DNA of 10,901 nt from Candidatus Magasanikiibacteriota bacterium (GTDB lineage: Bacteria; Patescibacteriota; Patescibacteriia; Magasanikbacterales; UBA922): positions 1-10,901 of the forward strand of contig JAHFIE010000040.1 of the NCBI GenBank assembly GCA_023246565.1, written 5' to 3'. A program made the translations under genes and the position numbers. The notes below the pieces were generated by a model that was not told the origin of the DNA, searched no databases, and saw only the letters and a program-made list of their open reading frames with translations. Of the stretch, positions 5,060-10,901 are shown piece after piece; position 1 is the stretch's first letter; each line of letters opens with the position of its first letter.

Positions 5060-6898
5060 TTAATTACTTAATTTTTTAAATGAAGACAAGAGCTCTTCCA
5101 AACGAACAGTATCACCTGCCTCCTCTGCCAATTTCATTTCTCCTTGTATCTCTTGAATCATTTTTTTTCTTAGACCAGAGAGAATAGTTTCATGTAAAAC
5201 TCTAAATTCATCTTGGGCCTCTTTCTCTCCTAAACCAAAAAAATCCAATTCTCCTTTGAGGAGCAGGACTTCGACTATGTTCTCCGACTGACTATCACGA
5301 AATTGGGCATGGCGGAGCGCATCAATACTTATAGTTTCTTGATTTTGAGTATACTGGTTTTTTAGGAATCCGTAAAGTGAGGATAAACGGGAGTTATCTA
5401 GGAAAGCAGCTTCAACCACAGCAGAAGGGCTGGAAAATAAAAATCGAGCAGTTGCCGGATACCGTAGAACCAAAATTAAAAGCCGTTCCATAAGTTGTTC
5501 AAATCGATCTCCAGTGGCTGATCGCGCGTTTGCTTGATTCGGAGTAACTGGCTTTTCTGAAGAAGAAAGGCTTGGTTTTTTGGGAATTTTTTCCAGACGT
5601 TTAATTTCCTGTAGATTTTCACGCAGTACTGATGTTTCTTCTCCAAGACGATTCGCAATAATTCTTAGCCAATGATCACGTTCTACTGCAAACGGAATAC
5701 GAACAACTTCGGTTAACAATTCATTGACCATTGTCTGTCGATCACGGGGATTGTGCAGATCCCGTCCAAAAAAAGATTTTTCCAATAACCATTCCATAAC
5801 ATCTTGCGCATTTGCAACAGCATGCTGCCACACTTCTGGATTTTTTTGTAAACATTCATCCGGATCTTTTCCTGCACCATCAGGAATACGAATAACTCGA
5901 ACCGCGCACCCGGCTTCGCGCGCCAAATCAATTACCCGTTTTGCCGCAGCTTGTCCAGCTTGATCAGCATCAAAAGCAATGGCCAAATTTGTGGCATATC
6001 GTTTTAATAATTCAATCTGCATATCTGTTAACGCTGTTCCGCTCGTGGCTACAACGTTCTTCATGCCAGCTTGATGACAAGCAATAACATCCATTTGACC
6101 TTCTACCATAACAACCAAATTTTTGGCTTTAATTTCTTTTTTTGCTTTATTTAAGCCAAAAATTACGCGTGATTTATCATAGACTAGGGTTTGAGGAGTA
6201 TTAACATATTTTCCTCCGGAATGTTCGGTTTCAACGAGCACTCTGCCGGTAAAGCCAACCACACTATCATGAATATCCCAAAGAGGAAACATAATCCTGC
6301 CACGAAAACGATCATAATACCCGCGCTGACCTGTAGCATCAGCATTATCTTTTTTTATCGTGAGACCAGCAGCAATAAGATCATCAATCGCAAAATTCTT
6401 TTTTAATAAATATTTTGTCAATAAATCCCATTGATCCGGAACATACCCAATTTGCCAATCTTCAATGATCGCATCTTTTATTCCTCGTTGTTGAAGATAC
6501 TCACGCGCCGGACGTGCCAAATCCATTTGCATCAAAAAATTATGATAAAAACGAGCTGCTGCCGCATTAATATCTTTAATCCGAGTTTTTTGACTACTTT
6601 CAGCTTGATTTATTTTTGTATCAGTAAGTTGCACGCCCGAACGATTCGCTAAATAGTTCAATGACTCCACAAAATCCATGCCTTCAATTTCTTGGACAAA
6701 GGAAAAGACATCTCCTCCCTTTCCACATCCAAAACAATGCCAGCTCTGACGCTCACGATTTACCATAAATGATGGTGATTTTTCATGATGAAACGGACAT
6801 AATCCTTTGTGGTTTATGCCAGCTGGCTTCAGGGAAACATACTCGCCAATCAGTTCAACAATGTCGAGTTTGTCCTTAATGAGTTGTGTGTCAGACAT
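5060..6898 (-). CDS. dnaG: DNA primase DnaG
   Basis: 612 residues, normal length. It makes RNA primers for replication with the DnaB helicase. The N-terminal CHC2 zinc finger has C34, H37, C55 and C58 (GLCPFHHEKSPSF; WHCFGCGKGGDVFSFV). The catalytic core follows with YYDRFRGRIMFPLWD, then the TOPRIM domain: E266 (VVMVEGQMDVIACHQAG), D310 and D312 (AIAFDADQAG), D345 and D347 (KDPDECL), almost the same numbering as E. coli. The C-terminal part after about 445 is a helical helicase-binding region, weakly conserved as usual. The start is the first ATG, without an SD; a promoter at 6907-6935 places the transcript start within a few bases of it. It is the first gene of a probable operon dnaG-rpoD-3448-3102. 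Confidence 0.97.
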   Translation of the reverse strand: MSDTQLIKDKLDIVELIGEYVSLKPAGINHKGLCPFHHEKSPSFMVNRERQSWHCFGCGKGGDVFSFVQEIEGMDFVESLNYLANRSGVQLTDTKINQAESSQKTRIKDINAAAARFYHNFLMQMDLARPAREYLQQRGIKDAIIEDWQIGYVPDQWDLLTKYLLKKNFAIDDLIAAGLTIKKDNADATGQRGYYDRFRGRIMFPLWDIHDSVVGFTGRVLVETEHSGGKYVNTPQTLVYDKSRVIFGLNKAKKEIKAKNLVVMVEGQMDVIACHQAGMKNVVATSGTALTDMQIELLKRYATNLAIAFDADQAGQAAAKRVIDLAREAGCAVRVIRIPDGAGKDPDECLQKNPEVWQHAVANAQDVMEWLLEKSFFGRDLHNPRDRQTMVNELLTEVVRIPFAVERDHWLRIIANRLGEETSVLRENLQEIKRLEKIPKKPSLSSSEKPVTPNQANARSATGDRFEQLMERLLILVLRYPATARFLFSSPSAVVEAAFLDNSRLSSLYGFLKNQYTQNQETISIDALRHAQFRDSQSENIVEVLLLKGELDFFGLGEKEAQDEFRVLHETILSGLRKKMIQEIQGEMKLAEEAGDTVRLEELLSSFKKLSN

Positions 6899-6906
6899 AC
6901 ACCCGT

Positions 6907-6935
6907 ACAGTAGCCAAATTTTAAGTTTAATTCAA
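6907..6935 (-). promoter_or_regulatory. Probable promoter of the dnaG-rpoD operon
   Basis: On the minus strand TTGAAT (6935-6930) and TACTGT (6912-6907) are 17 bases apart; the -10 is weak. Transcription would start near 6900, about two bases before ATG 6898, giving an essentially leaderless mRNA. Its -35 lies back to back with the -35 of the divergent gene at 6997. Confidence 0.4.
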
Positions 6936-6936
6936 G

Positions 6937-6967
6937 TTGACAGAATGAATTTCTCATGAATTAATAT
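6937..6967 (+). promoter_or_regulatory. Probable promoter of the 6997-7665 gene pair
   Basis: A consensus TTGACA (6937-6942) is followed after 19 bases by TAATAT (6962-6967). The spacer is longer than ideal; ATTAAT at 17 bases is the alternative. The leader carries AAAGGAGG and a short inverted repeat, TGAC-CAAAAA-GTCA. Confidence 0.45.
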
Positions 6968-6996
6968 AGCTGACCAAAAAGTCAAAGGAGGAGCAG

Positions 6997-7197
6997 ATGT
7001 TTAATTGGTTCATTTCCCTCTTTCGGCACAAGAAGCCGAAACCTGTGCCGGCCGTGGACTCCAAGCCAAAGGAGGCGCGACTGGAAGGTTCATTCAGAAT
7101 TCCCTGCTACCGGTGCGGGAGCACCACCTACATGTGGTGGTCAACCGGTAGCCTCGAGGATGGATGTAGCGACTGCTGCGACTACCCACCTGATTGA
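6997..7197 (+). CDS. 66-residue protein with a zinc-ribbon motif, GC-rich gene
   Basis: ATG 6997 has AAAGGAGG five bases upstream, the best SD in the window. The protein opens with an amphipathic segment (MFNWFISLFRHKKPKP), then a Pro/Lys-rich linker to about residue 33. A compact Cys module follows: CYRC (C37, C40) and CSDCC (C57, C60, C61), giving CX2C-X16-CX2C, typical of a four-Cys zinc ribbon. The end is acidic (DYPPD). The N-terminal hydrophobic and basic pattern could hold it at the inner face of the membrane, but it is too short for a firm transmembrane call. It precedes the cupin gene by 60 bases in the same direction, so the two are probably one transcript. I recognise no family; function unknown. 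Confidence 0.75.
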   Translation: MFNWFISLFRHKKPKPVPAVDSKPKEARLEGSFRIPCYRCGSTTYMWWSTGSLEDGCSDCCDYPPD

Positions 7198-7214
7198 ACT
7201 CAGACAAAACCATA

Positions 7215-7233
7215 TCTAACCCAAAAGGTTAGA
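7215..7233 (+). other. Intercistronic hairpin
   Basis: TCTAACC (7215-7221), loop CAAAA, GGTTAGA (7227-7233): a perfect 7-bp stem between the zinc-ribbon and cupin genes, 24 bases before the cupin ATG and a few bases ahead of its SD. There is no T tract, so it is not a terminator. It could alter mRNA stability or access to the cupin SD. Confidence 0.5.
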
Positions 7234-7257
7234 AAAACTGATGAAGGAGATGGTTCT

Positions 7258-7665
7258 ATGCTCGAAGCAGTGATCAACAGCCCGATTGCGTCCATTGCGG
7301 ATGCAATGAAGGCCTTCCCCGGCCTCAAGTGGCGCGTGCACGAGAACGTGATCGGAGAAGGCGGAGTGGCCTTCGCGAAGCTGAACGGAAGCTCAACACT
7401 CGGAGACTTCCTCATCCTCGCAGCCATCGAGAATGCGTCTGCCGAAGCCCACGAACATCTGGGTGAGCCAGACGAAGAGGGGGAACTGATCTGGACCCTC
7501 GAGGGCGAGCTCTACGACACGACTGACGACGGGGAGACGATCATCCTGAAGCCTGGGGACAAGCTTCGTCACCGTGGCGGAAGCTCCCATCGGCCCTACG
7601 CTCGCACCTTCTGGATCGGAATCTTCCGACAGAACAAGGGCAACAAGGTGCACTTCAACCCCTGA
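7258..7665 (+). CDS. Cupin-domain protein, GC-rich gene
   Basis: 135 residues from ATG 7258, with AAGGAG eight bases upstream. Residues about 45-125 read as a single cupin beta-barrel. Motif 1 is AEAHEHLGEPDEEGEL (H65, H67, acidic residues at about 70-76) ending in the turn LEGELYD; motif 2 is ILKPGDKLRHRGGSSHRP, with P99-G100 and H105 or H111 as the late ligand. These residues usually bind one divalent metal. The form resembles the metal-binding cupin of ChrR-type anti-sigma factors and small stand-alone cupins; no sigma-binding zinc domain is present. The substrate is unknown, and an enzymatic or sensory role cannot be decided. The gene is GC-rich (34 of 60 bases at 7261-7320) and favours ATC, CTC and GAG codons. 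It is the second gene of a pair with 6997-7197. Confidence 0.8.
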   Translation: MLEAVINSPIASIADAMKAFPGLKWRVHENVIGEGGVAFAKLNGSSTLGDFLILAAIENASAEAHEHLGEPDEEGELIWTLEGELYDTTDDGETIILKPGDKLRHRGGSSHRPYARTFWIGIFRQNKGNKVHFNP

Positions 7666-7694
7666 ACCAGACCACACCACTCAAAGAACAGATC

Positions 7695-7701
7695 AAGGAG
7701 G
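7695..7701 (+). promoter_or_regulatory. Orphan Shine-Dalgarno sequence without a gene
   Basis: AAGGAGG lies 30 bases after the cupin stop and is followed at once by a terminator stem. The only start codon in range is GTG 7730, which hits a stop after two codons. In this window strong SDs otherwise occur only before the GC-rich genes, so this may be what is left of a lost third gene. Confidence 0.45.
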
Positions 7702-7745
7702 AAAAACCTTATACCATCATAAGAAAAGGTGGTCTAAGGTTTTTT
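7702..7745. terminator. Long bidirectional intrinsic terminator
   Basis: AAAAACCTTA (7702-7711) pairs with TAAGGTTTTT (7735-7744), and ACCATC (7713-7718) with GGTGGT (7728-7733), around a 9-base loop. A and T tracts on the two sides let it end both the zinc-ribbon/cupin transcript (plus) and the UMP kinase operon (minus, stop at 7756). Confidence 0.9.
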
Positions 7746-7755
7746 ATTTTGAATT

Positions 7756-8436
7756 TTATGGATGAATTTTTGTCCCTTTAAATTTCTTTCCATCAAGAGC
7801 TTTACCAACTTCTTTCAGATTATTTCCATTGAGAATGGAAACCGTTATCTTATATTTGGCAGCAGCGGTGCTCGCGGTTGGATCAAACGGTACATTTTTT
7901 CCCGGATCCCAGACATAACCTACGACATCGCGCTGAAATGTTTCCCAATCAATATCTTCAATTCGTTGTGCGTCAGAAAATTTATTTGGGTCTTTATCAA
8001 AGACATAATCAATATTGGATAAATTTAAAATTTCTTTCGCACCATAGGTCTTGGCAAAATCAACAGCATCCAAATCTGTTGAACAACCAGGTTTTTCACC
8101 ACCAGCAAAAATAATTGGTTTTTTTGTTTTAATTTTCTTATGCGGGTTTACTACAACGTCATCATAACTATATCCGGTAAATAATACACGCATGAAATGC
8201 GCATTCAATATCGTGGTTTGAATACCAATCCAATCTAAATCAATATTTGTTGGTTTTCCCAATAATCGTGCCCCATTTTGATACGTACGAGCTATTGAAC
8301 CACCACCGGTTACGATAATAAACCGTTCTCCTTGGGTGACTCTTTTTAATAGTAAGGCTCTAAATTTTTTTAAAAAATCCAAATTAAACCCAGTCTGGGG
8401 AATAATAATAGAACCGCCAACTGACAAAATTTTCAT
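7756..8436 (-). CDS. pyrH: UMP kinase, archaeal-type
   Basis: 226 residues from ATG 8436 (MKILSVGGSIIIPQ); an upstream in-frame start at 8469 would overlap the preceding gene. It phosphorylates UMP to UDP with ATP in pyrimidine nucleotide synthesis. It belongs to the amino-acid kinase fold: the phosphate loop GGS near residues 8-10, IVTGGGSIARTYQNGA, the nucleotide-binding stretch LDWIGIQTTILNAH, LSNIDYVFDKDPNKF, then FDPTASTAAAKYKITVSILNG and the ending FKGTKIHP. The DxIGIQxTxxNA pattern and the ending are like archaeal PyrH (for example the Pyrococcus type) rather than the usual bacterial hexamer with its N-terminal extension. It is the last gene of the operon starting at 9276, 13 bases after the 49-residue gene, and ends at a strong terminator. 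There is no SD. Confidence 0.9.
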   Translation of the reverse strand: MKILSVGGSIIIPQTGFNLDFLKKFRALLLKRVTQGERFIIVTGGGSIARTYQNGARLLGKPTNIDLDWIGIQTTILNAHFMRVLFTGYSYDDVVVNPHKKIKTKKPIIFAGGEKPGCSTDLDAVDFAKTYGAKEILNLSNIDYVFDKDPNKFSDAQRIEDIDWETFQRDVVGYVWDPGKNVPFDPTASTAAAKYKITVSILNGNNLKEVGKALDGKKFKGTKIHP

Positions 8437-8449
8437 AGAGTAAAAAAAA

Positions 8450-8599
8450 TCAACGAGGATTTTTACCACGCTGGGCTTTGTGGGCGCGAAGCTTGATATC
8501 TGGGCGTCGTTTATTCATTTCTGGCTGCCCTGCTTTCCATCGACTCGGTGTTCGAAAGGCAACTTTACCTTGATGAGCGCGCGAAGAATAATCTTTCAT
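8450..8599 (-). CDS. 49-residue basic hypothetical protein
   Basis: A short frame with ATG 8599 and TGA at 8452-8450. It fills the gap between the PF04020 gene (stop at 8604, 4 bases away) and pyrH (13 bases away), which argues that it is a real co-transcribed gene. The protein begins MKDYSSRAHQGKVAFRTPSR and ends RPDIKLRAHKAQRGKNPR. It is very rich in Arg and Lys, with almost no hydrophobic core, like small ribosome- or RNA-binding proteins. I know no family. Codon use is mixed rather than GC-rich. Function unknown; RNA binding is only a guess from charge. Confidence 0.6.
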   Translation of the reverse strand: MKDYSSRAHQGKVAFRTPSRWKAGQPEMNKRRPDIKLRAHKAQRGKNPR

Positions 8600-8603
8600 A
8601 GTA

Positions 8604-8942
8604 TTATTTTTTTAGTAAAAAACTCGTGCAAAAACTGATAATACTCAAGAGCAATGCTCCCCAAAATGCAGCAGGAAAATTAACAACGGTAAAACCATCA
8701 ACAATACTGGCAGCAAACCAAAACATTAATCCATTAATAACTAGGGTAAAAAGACCAAGAGTAATAATATTAATGGGTAAGGTTAGGACAAGAATAATCG
8801 GATGAATACTAGCATTGATAAGTCCCAATATCAAGGCAGCAATAAAGGCAGCATACCAACTATTGATGATTATGCCGGGGATAAGACGGGCCAAAAGCAC
8901 AAGGGCGCCGGCATTAATTACCCAACGGAGTAAAAGAGTCAT
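8604..8942 (-). CDS. PF04020-type four-helix membrane protein (phage holin family 4 / YvlD-like)
   Basis: 112 residues and almost entirely hydrophobic, with four predicted membrane helices at about 5-22, 29-48, 52-81 (LVLTLPINIITLGLFTLVIN onward) and 91-110. The central pattern LGLINASIHPIILVLTLPINI, then TLGLFTLVINGLMFW, is the signature of the PF04020 family. It is called holin-like for its topology but is mostly found as chromosomal genes of unknown function in bacteria. Nothing near it suggests a prophage: no endolysin or phage structural gene is present. It is the second gene of the operon, 19 bases after the coiled-coil membrane protein. There is no SD. Confidence 0.85.
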   Translation of the reverse strand: MTLLLRWVINAGALVLLARLIPGIIINSWYAAFIAALILGLINASIHPIILVLTLPINIITLGLFTLVINGLMFWFAASIVDGFTVVNFPAAFWGALLLSIISFCTSFLLKK

Positions 8943-8961
8943 AAAATAAGGTAATTATGAT

Positions 8962-9276
8962 CTAGGGGTTCGATGATGTGGACACTGTGGCTACTTGAGC
9001 CATTTGTAGTTTAAGCGCAGCAATCATCTCATTTTGTTTTTTAATTTCTTTTTGCAATGCTTCGTTGATAGTTGATAATTGATTGATTTGAGTCTGGAGC
9101 TGGTACAAATACGTTGTCTGTTCATTAGCTCGCATCATCACGCCAGGAAGCGGACGGGTAATGTTCCAAACCGAAGAAACAACGAGTCCTAAAGCAGCAG
9201 TAACAAAAGCTGTAACAACAATGATCCAACGTATGTCGGGGTGATGTTTAACATGGGTTAGAGGAGTATGGTGCAT
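8962..9276 (-). CDS. Small membrane protein with coiled coil
   Basis: 104 residues from ATG 9276 (MHHTPLTHVKHHPDIRW). In-frame starts at 9324 and 9303 lie within or before the promoter core and cannot be on its transcript. The His-rich N-terminus is followed by one transmembrane helix at about 17-38 (WIIVVTAFVTAALGLVVSSVW). Residues about 50-92 form a Gln/Leu-rich coiled coil (YLYQLQTQINQLSTINEALQ and on to ALKLQMAQV), ending in a Ser/Thr tail. The layout, one helix then a coiled coil, recalls FtsB/FtsL-like or other small envelope-organising proteins, but no family motif supports a name. It is the first gene of the operon that runs to pyrH. Confidence 0.7.
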   Translation of the reverse strand: MHHTPLTHVKHHPDIRWIIVVTAFVTAALGLVVSSVWNITRPLPGVMMRANEQTTYLYQLQTQINQLSTINEALQKEIKKQNEMIAALKLQMAQVATVSTSSNP

Positions 9277-9305
9277 AAAAAAATATAGGGATAAAGACTT
9301 CATTA

Positions 9306-9334
9306 AGTATACGCAAAAAATCAATTCTTTTCAA
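9306..9334 (-). promoter_or_regulatory. Sigma70-type promoter of the membrane-protein/pyrH operon
   Basis: On the minus strand TTGAAA (9334-9329) and TATACT (9311-9306) are exactly 17 bases apart. Transcription should start near 9299, giving a leader of about 23 bases before ATG 9276 and ruling out the upstream in-frame start codons. Confidence 0.7.
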
Positions 9335-9345
9335 ATAAGCTTAAG

Positions 9346-9387
9346 TATAGTACTATCATCATTAATAATGGTCTTTGTTTATATACT
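9346..9387 (+). promoter_or_regulatory. Candidate -10 boxes upstream of cysS
   Basis: TATAGT (9346-9351) would give a leader of about 33 bases. A second box, TATACT (9382-9387), ends only three bases before the ATG, too close to start an mRNA containing that ATG. Neither has a good -35. No SD is present. Confidence 0.35.
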
Positions 9388-9390
9388 CAT

Positions 9391-10803
9391 ATGTTAGAAT
9401 TCTATAACACGCTCAACAAAAAAATAGAATCTTTTACACCTCGCGTCAATAATTCCGTAGGTTTATACACATGTGGCCCGACTGTCTATAATTATGCTCA
9501 CATAGGCAATCTTAGAACTTATGTATTTGAGGATATTCTAAAACGTGTTCTCCAATATAATGGCTACACCGTAAACCATGTCATGAATATCACTGATGTT
9601 GGTCACTTAACTGATGACGCAGACCAGGGGGAAGATAAAATGGAAAAAGGTGCTCAACGCGAAGGAAAAACTGCTTGGGATATTGCAGCGTTGTACACTG
9701 CCTCGTTTCAATCAGATATTCAGACTCTCAACATTCTTCCGCCAACCATTTGGTGCAAAGCAACTGACCATATTCCCGAACAAATTGCCCAGGTACAAAC
9801 CTTAATCGACAAAGGTTTAACCTATGAAACCAGTGATGGAATTTATTTTGATACCACCAAAATTTCCGACTATGGGAAACTGGCACGACTTCATGAACAG
9901 GAATTAAAAGCTGGAGCGCGCGTTGAAATTCGAGAAAAAAAAAATCCTCATGATTTTGCACTCTGGAAATGGAGTCCAAGAGCAGACTCGGGACAAGCTC
10001 CTCGTCAAATGGAATGGAATGCTTTTGGTCGCAAAGGTTTTCCCGGGTGGCACATTGAATGTTCTGCCATGAGTATTAAATATCTAGGCGAACAATTTGA
10101 TATTCATTGCGGTGGTATTGATCATATCCCAGTTCATCATACCAATGAAATTGCCCAAGCTGAAAGCGTTACCGGTAAAAAACCCTGGGTAAATTATTGG
10201 TTGCACGGGGAACATTTGGTCATTGAGGATAATTCTGAAGCAAGAACCAACGTCAAGATGGCTAAATCAGGCGATAATTTTATTACCCTGCAAACACTTA
10301 TTGAACATAATATTGAACCATTAAGTTACCGATACTTTTTGCTACAAGCTCATTATCGGAAGCAATTACAATTTAGTTGGGAAGCACTTGAAGCAGCGCA
10401 GACTGGTTTAAAAAATTTAAAAAAAGAAATTCAAAAATTACCCCCTACTCTTGAAAAGGAGATGGAAAATACTGCTGAAGCTGAATTTTTGGAAGCAATC
10501 AATGATGATTTGAACATACCAGCTGCTCTGGCAATTGTATGGTCACATACTAAAACAAAAAAAATCAGTCAGAAAACAGTGGAACATTGGGATGAGATTT
10601 TTGGTCTTGATTTGCTTGGAGGAAGCAATGCCAGCGCTGAACCCCTGACTATTTCTCCAGAAATTCAAAAATTACTTGATTTAAGATTAATCGCACGAGC
10701 AGAAAAAAAATGGGAAGAGAGTGACCGATTGCGCGAAGAGATTGGAAAAGCTGGATACACTGTTGATGTTGTGAACGGTGAACAAATAATCAAGAAAAAA
10801 TAA
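9391..10803 (+). CDS. cysS: Cysteinyl-tRNA synthetase
   Basis: 470 residues, normal length. It attaches cysteine to tRNA-Cys with ATP. It is a class I synthetase: TCGPTVYNYAHIGN carries zinc ligand C28 and the HIGH-type motif HIGN (37-40). The remaining zinc ligands are C224 (WHIECSAM), H249 and E253 (VHHTNE). The KMSKS loop is KMAKS (289-293, TNVKMAKSGDN), with Ala for the first Ser, a mild and known type of variation. The C-terminal helical anticodon-binding region includes EFLEAINDDLNIPAALA and AEKKWEESDRLREEI. ATG 9391 is the first Met and matches the family start (LEFYNTLNKKIESF). Codons are AT-rich (24 of 60 G or C at 9421-9480). It stands alone, divergent from the pyrH operon. Confidence 0.98.
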   Translation: MLEFYNTLNKKIESFTPRVNNSVGLYTCGPTVYNYAHIGNLRTYVFEDILKRVLQYNGYTVNHVMNITDVGHLTDDADQGEDKMEKGAQREGKTAWDIAALYTASFQSDIQTLNILPPTIWCKATDHIPEQIAQVQTLIDKGLTYETSDGIYFDTTKISDYGKLARLHEQELKAGARVEIREKKNPHDFALWKWSPRADSGQAPRQMEWNAFGRKGFPGWHIECSAMSIKYLGEQFDIHCGGIDHIPVHHTNEIAQAESVTGKKPWVNYWLHGEHLVIEDNSEARTNVKMAKSGDNFITLQTLIEHNIEPLSYRYFLLQAHYRKQLQFSWEALEAAQTGLKNLKKEIQKLPPTLEKEMENTAEAEFLEAINDDLNIPAALAIVWSHTKTKKISQKTVEHWDEIFGLDLLGGSNASAEPLTISPEIQKLLDLRLIARAEKKWEESDRLREEIGKAGYTVDVVNGEQIIKKK

Positions 10804-10812
10804 TACAAACAC

Positions 10813-10867
10813 CACCCGTCCTCCTACTGAAATTTCAATGATTTGAAACCTCAGTGGGTTGCGGGTG
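10813..10867. other. Long three-part hairpin after cysS
   Basis: CACCCG (10813-10818) pairs with CGGGTG (10862-10867); CCTACTGA (10823-10830) with TCAGTGGG (10851-10858, one G-T pair); TTTCAA (10833-10838) with TTGAAA (10843-10848), loop TGAT. Small internal loops separate the three stems. On the plus strand no T tract follows. On the minus strand the stem runs into a T-rich stretch within the end of cysS, so it more likely marks the 3' end of a minus-strand transcript entering from the right. It could also be part of a small structured RNA. Confidence 0.6.
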
Positions 10868-10892
10868 ATCTTGTGTGATCAGTGGTAGGATC
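10867..10892. repeat. Cluster of three GATC sites at the right edge
   Basis: GATC at 10867, 10877 and 10889, spaced 10 and 12 bases, directly beside the hairpin. The arrangement of hairpin on the left and GATC cluster on the right mirrors 2638-2721, where the cluster is followed by the stop codon of a minus-strand GC-rich gene. Confidence 0.45.
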
Positions 10893-10901
10893 GACTACAT
10901 G

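Noticed and set aside
7215..7233. Integron attC site at the TCTAACC/GGTTAGA hairpin
   Set aside because: The two arms resemble attC core ends, but only five bases separate them, no inner pairing boxes exist, and no integrase is seen.
7393..7680. Minus-strand 95-residue frame over the cupin gene
   Set aside because: Antisense shadow of a GC-rich gene; the cupin motifs and SD are on the plus strand.
8604..8942. Prophage remnant, on the strength of the holin-family name
   Set aside because: PF04020 proteins are mostly chromosomal, and no endolysin, integrase or structural gene is nearby.
1..10901. tRNA or rRNA genes, CRISPR arrays, insertion sequences
   Set aside because: I saw no cloverleaf-like stretch, no regularly spaced repeats and no transposase or terminal inverted repeats.

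Overview
The window looks like chromosome of a small-genome Patescibacteria (CPR) bacterium. The signs are an AT-rich core, 5' gene ends without Shine-Dalgarno (SD) sequences, an archaeal-type UMP kinase and a membrane-anchored DsbA-like protein. The phylum is inferred from these traits; there is no rRNA here, and class or order cannot be named.

Two kinds of gene are interleaved. The AT-rich 'core' genes are: a DsbA-like thiol oxidoreductase (1021-1836, minus), an Fe/Mn superoxide dismutase (2001-2576, plus), a dnaG-rpoD operon with two small paralogous tail genes (6898 down to 3102, minus), a four-gene operon of a coiled-coil membrane protein, a PF04020 membrane protein, a 49-residue basic protein and UMP kinase (9276 down to 7756, minus), and cysS (9391-10803, plus). 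None of the eleven has a recognisable SD. At dsbA and dnaG the -10 box lies so close to the start codon that the mRNA may be leaderless.

The second kind is five short GC-rich genes: 1-402 minus (cut by the window edge), 566-865 plus, 2720-3010 minus, 6997-7197 plus and 7258-7665 plus. All five have a strong SD of the AAGGAG/GGAGG type, most have a recognisable promoter and a nearby hairpin, and they use C-ending codons unlike their neighbours. Three encode small Cys-rich, probably zinc-binding proteins and one a cupin. They sit between core transcription units like autonomous inserts. A hairpin plus GATC cluster at the right edge resembles the 3' end of the 2720-3010 unit and predicts another such gene beyond the window.

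The most striking single gene is the DsbA-like protein. Its thioredoxin fold appears circularly permuted: the C-terminal half with the cis-Pro loop comes first and the N-terminal half with the CPFC active site comes last.
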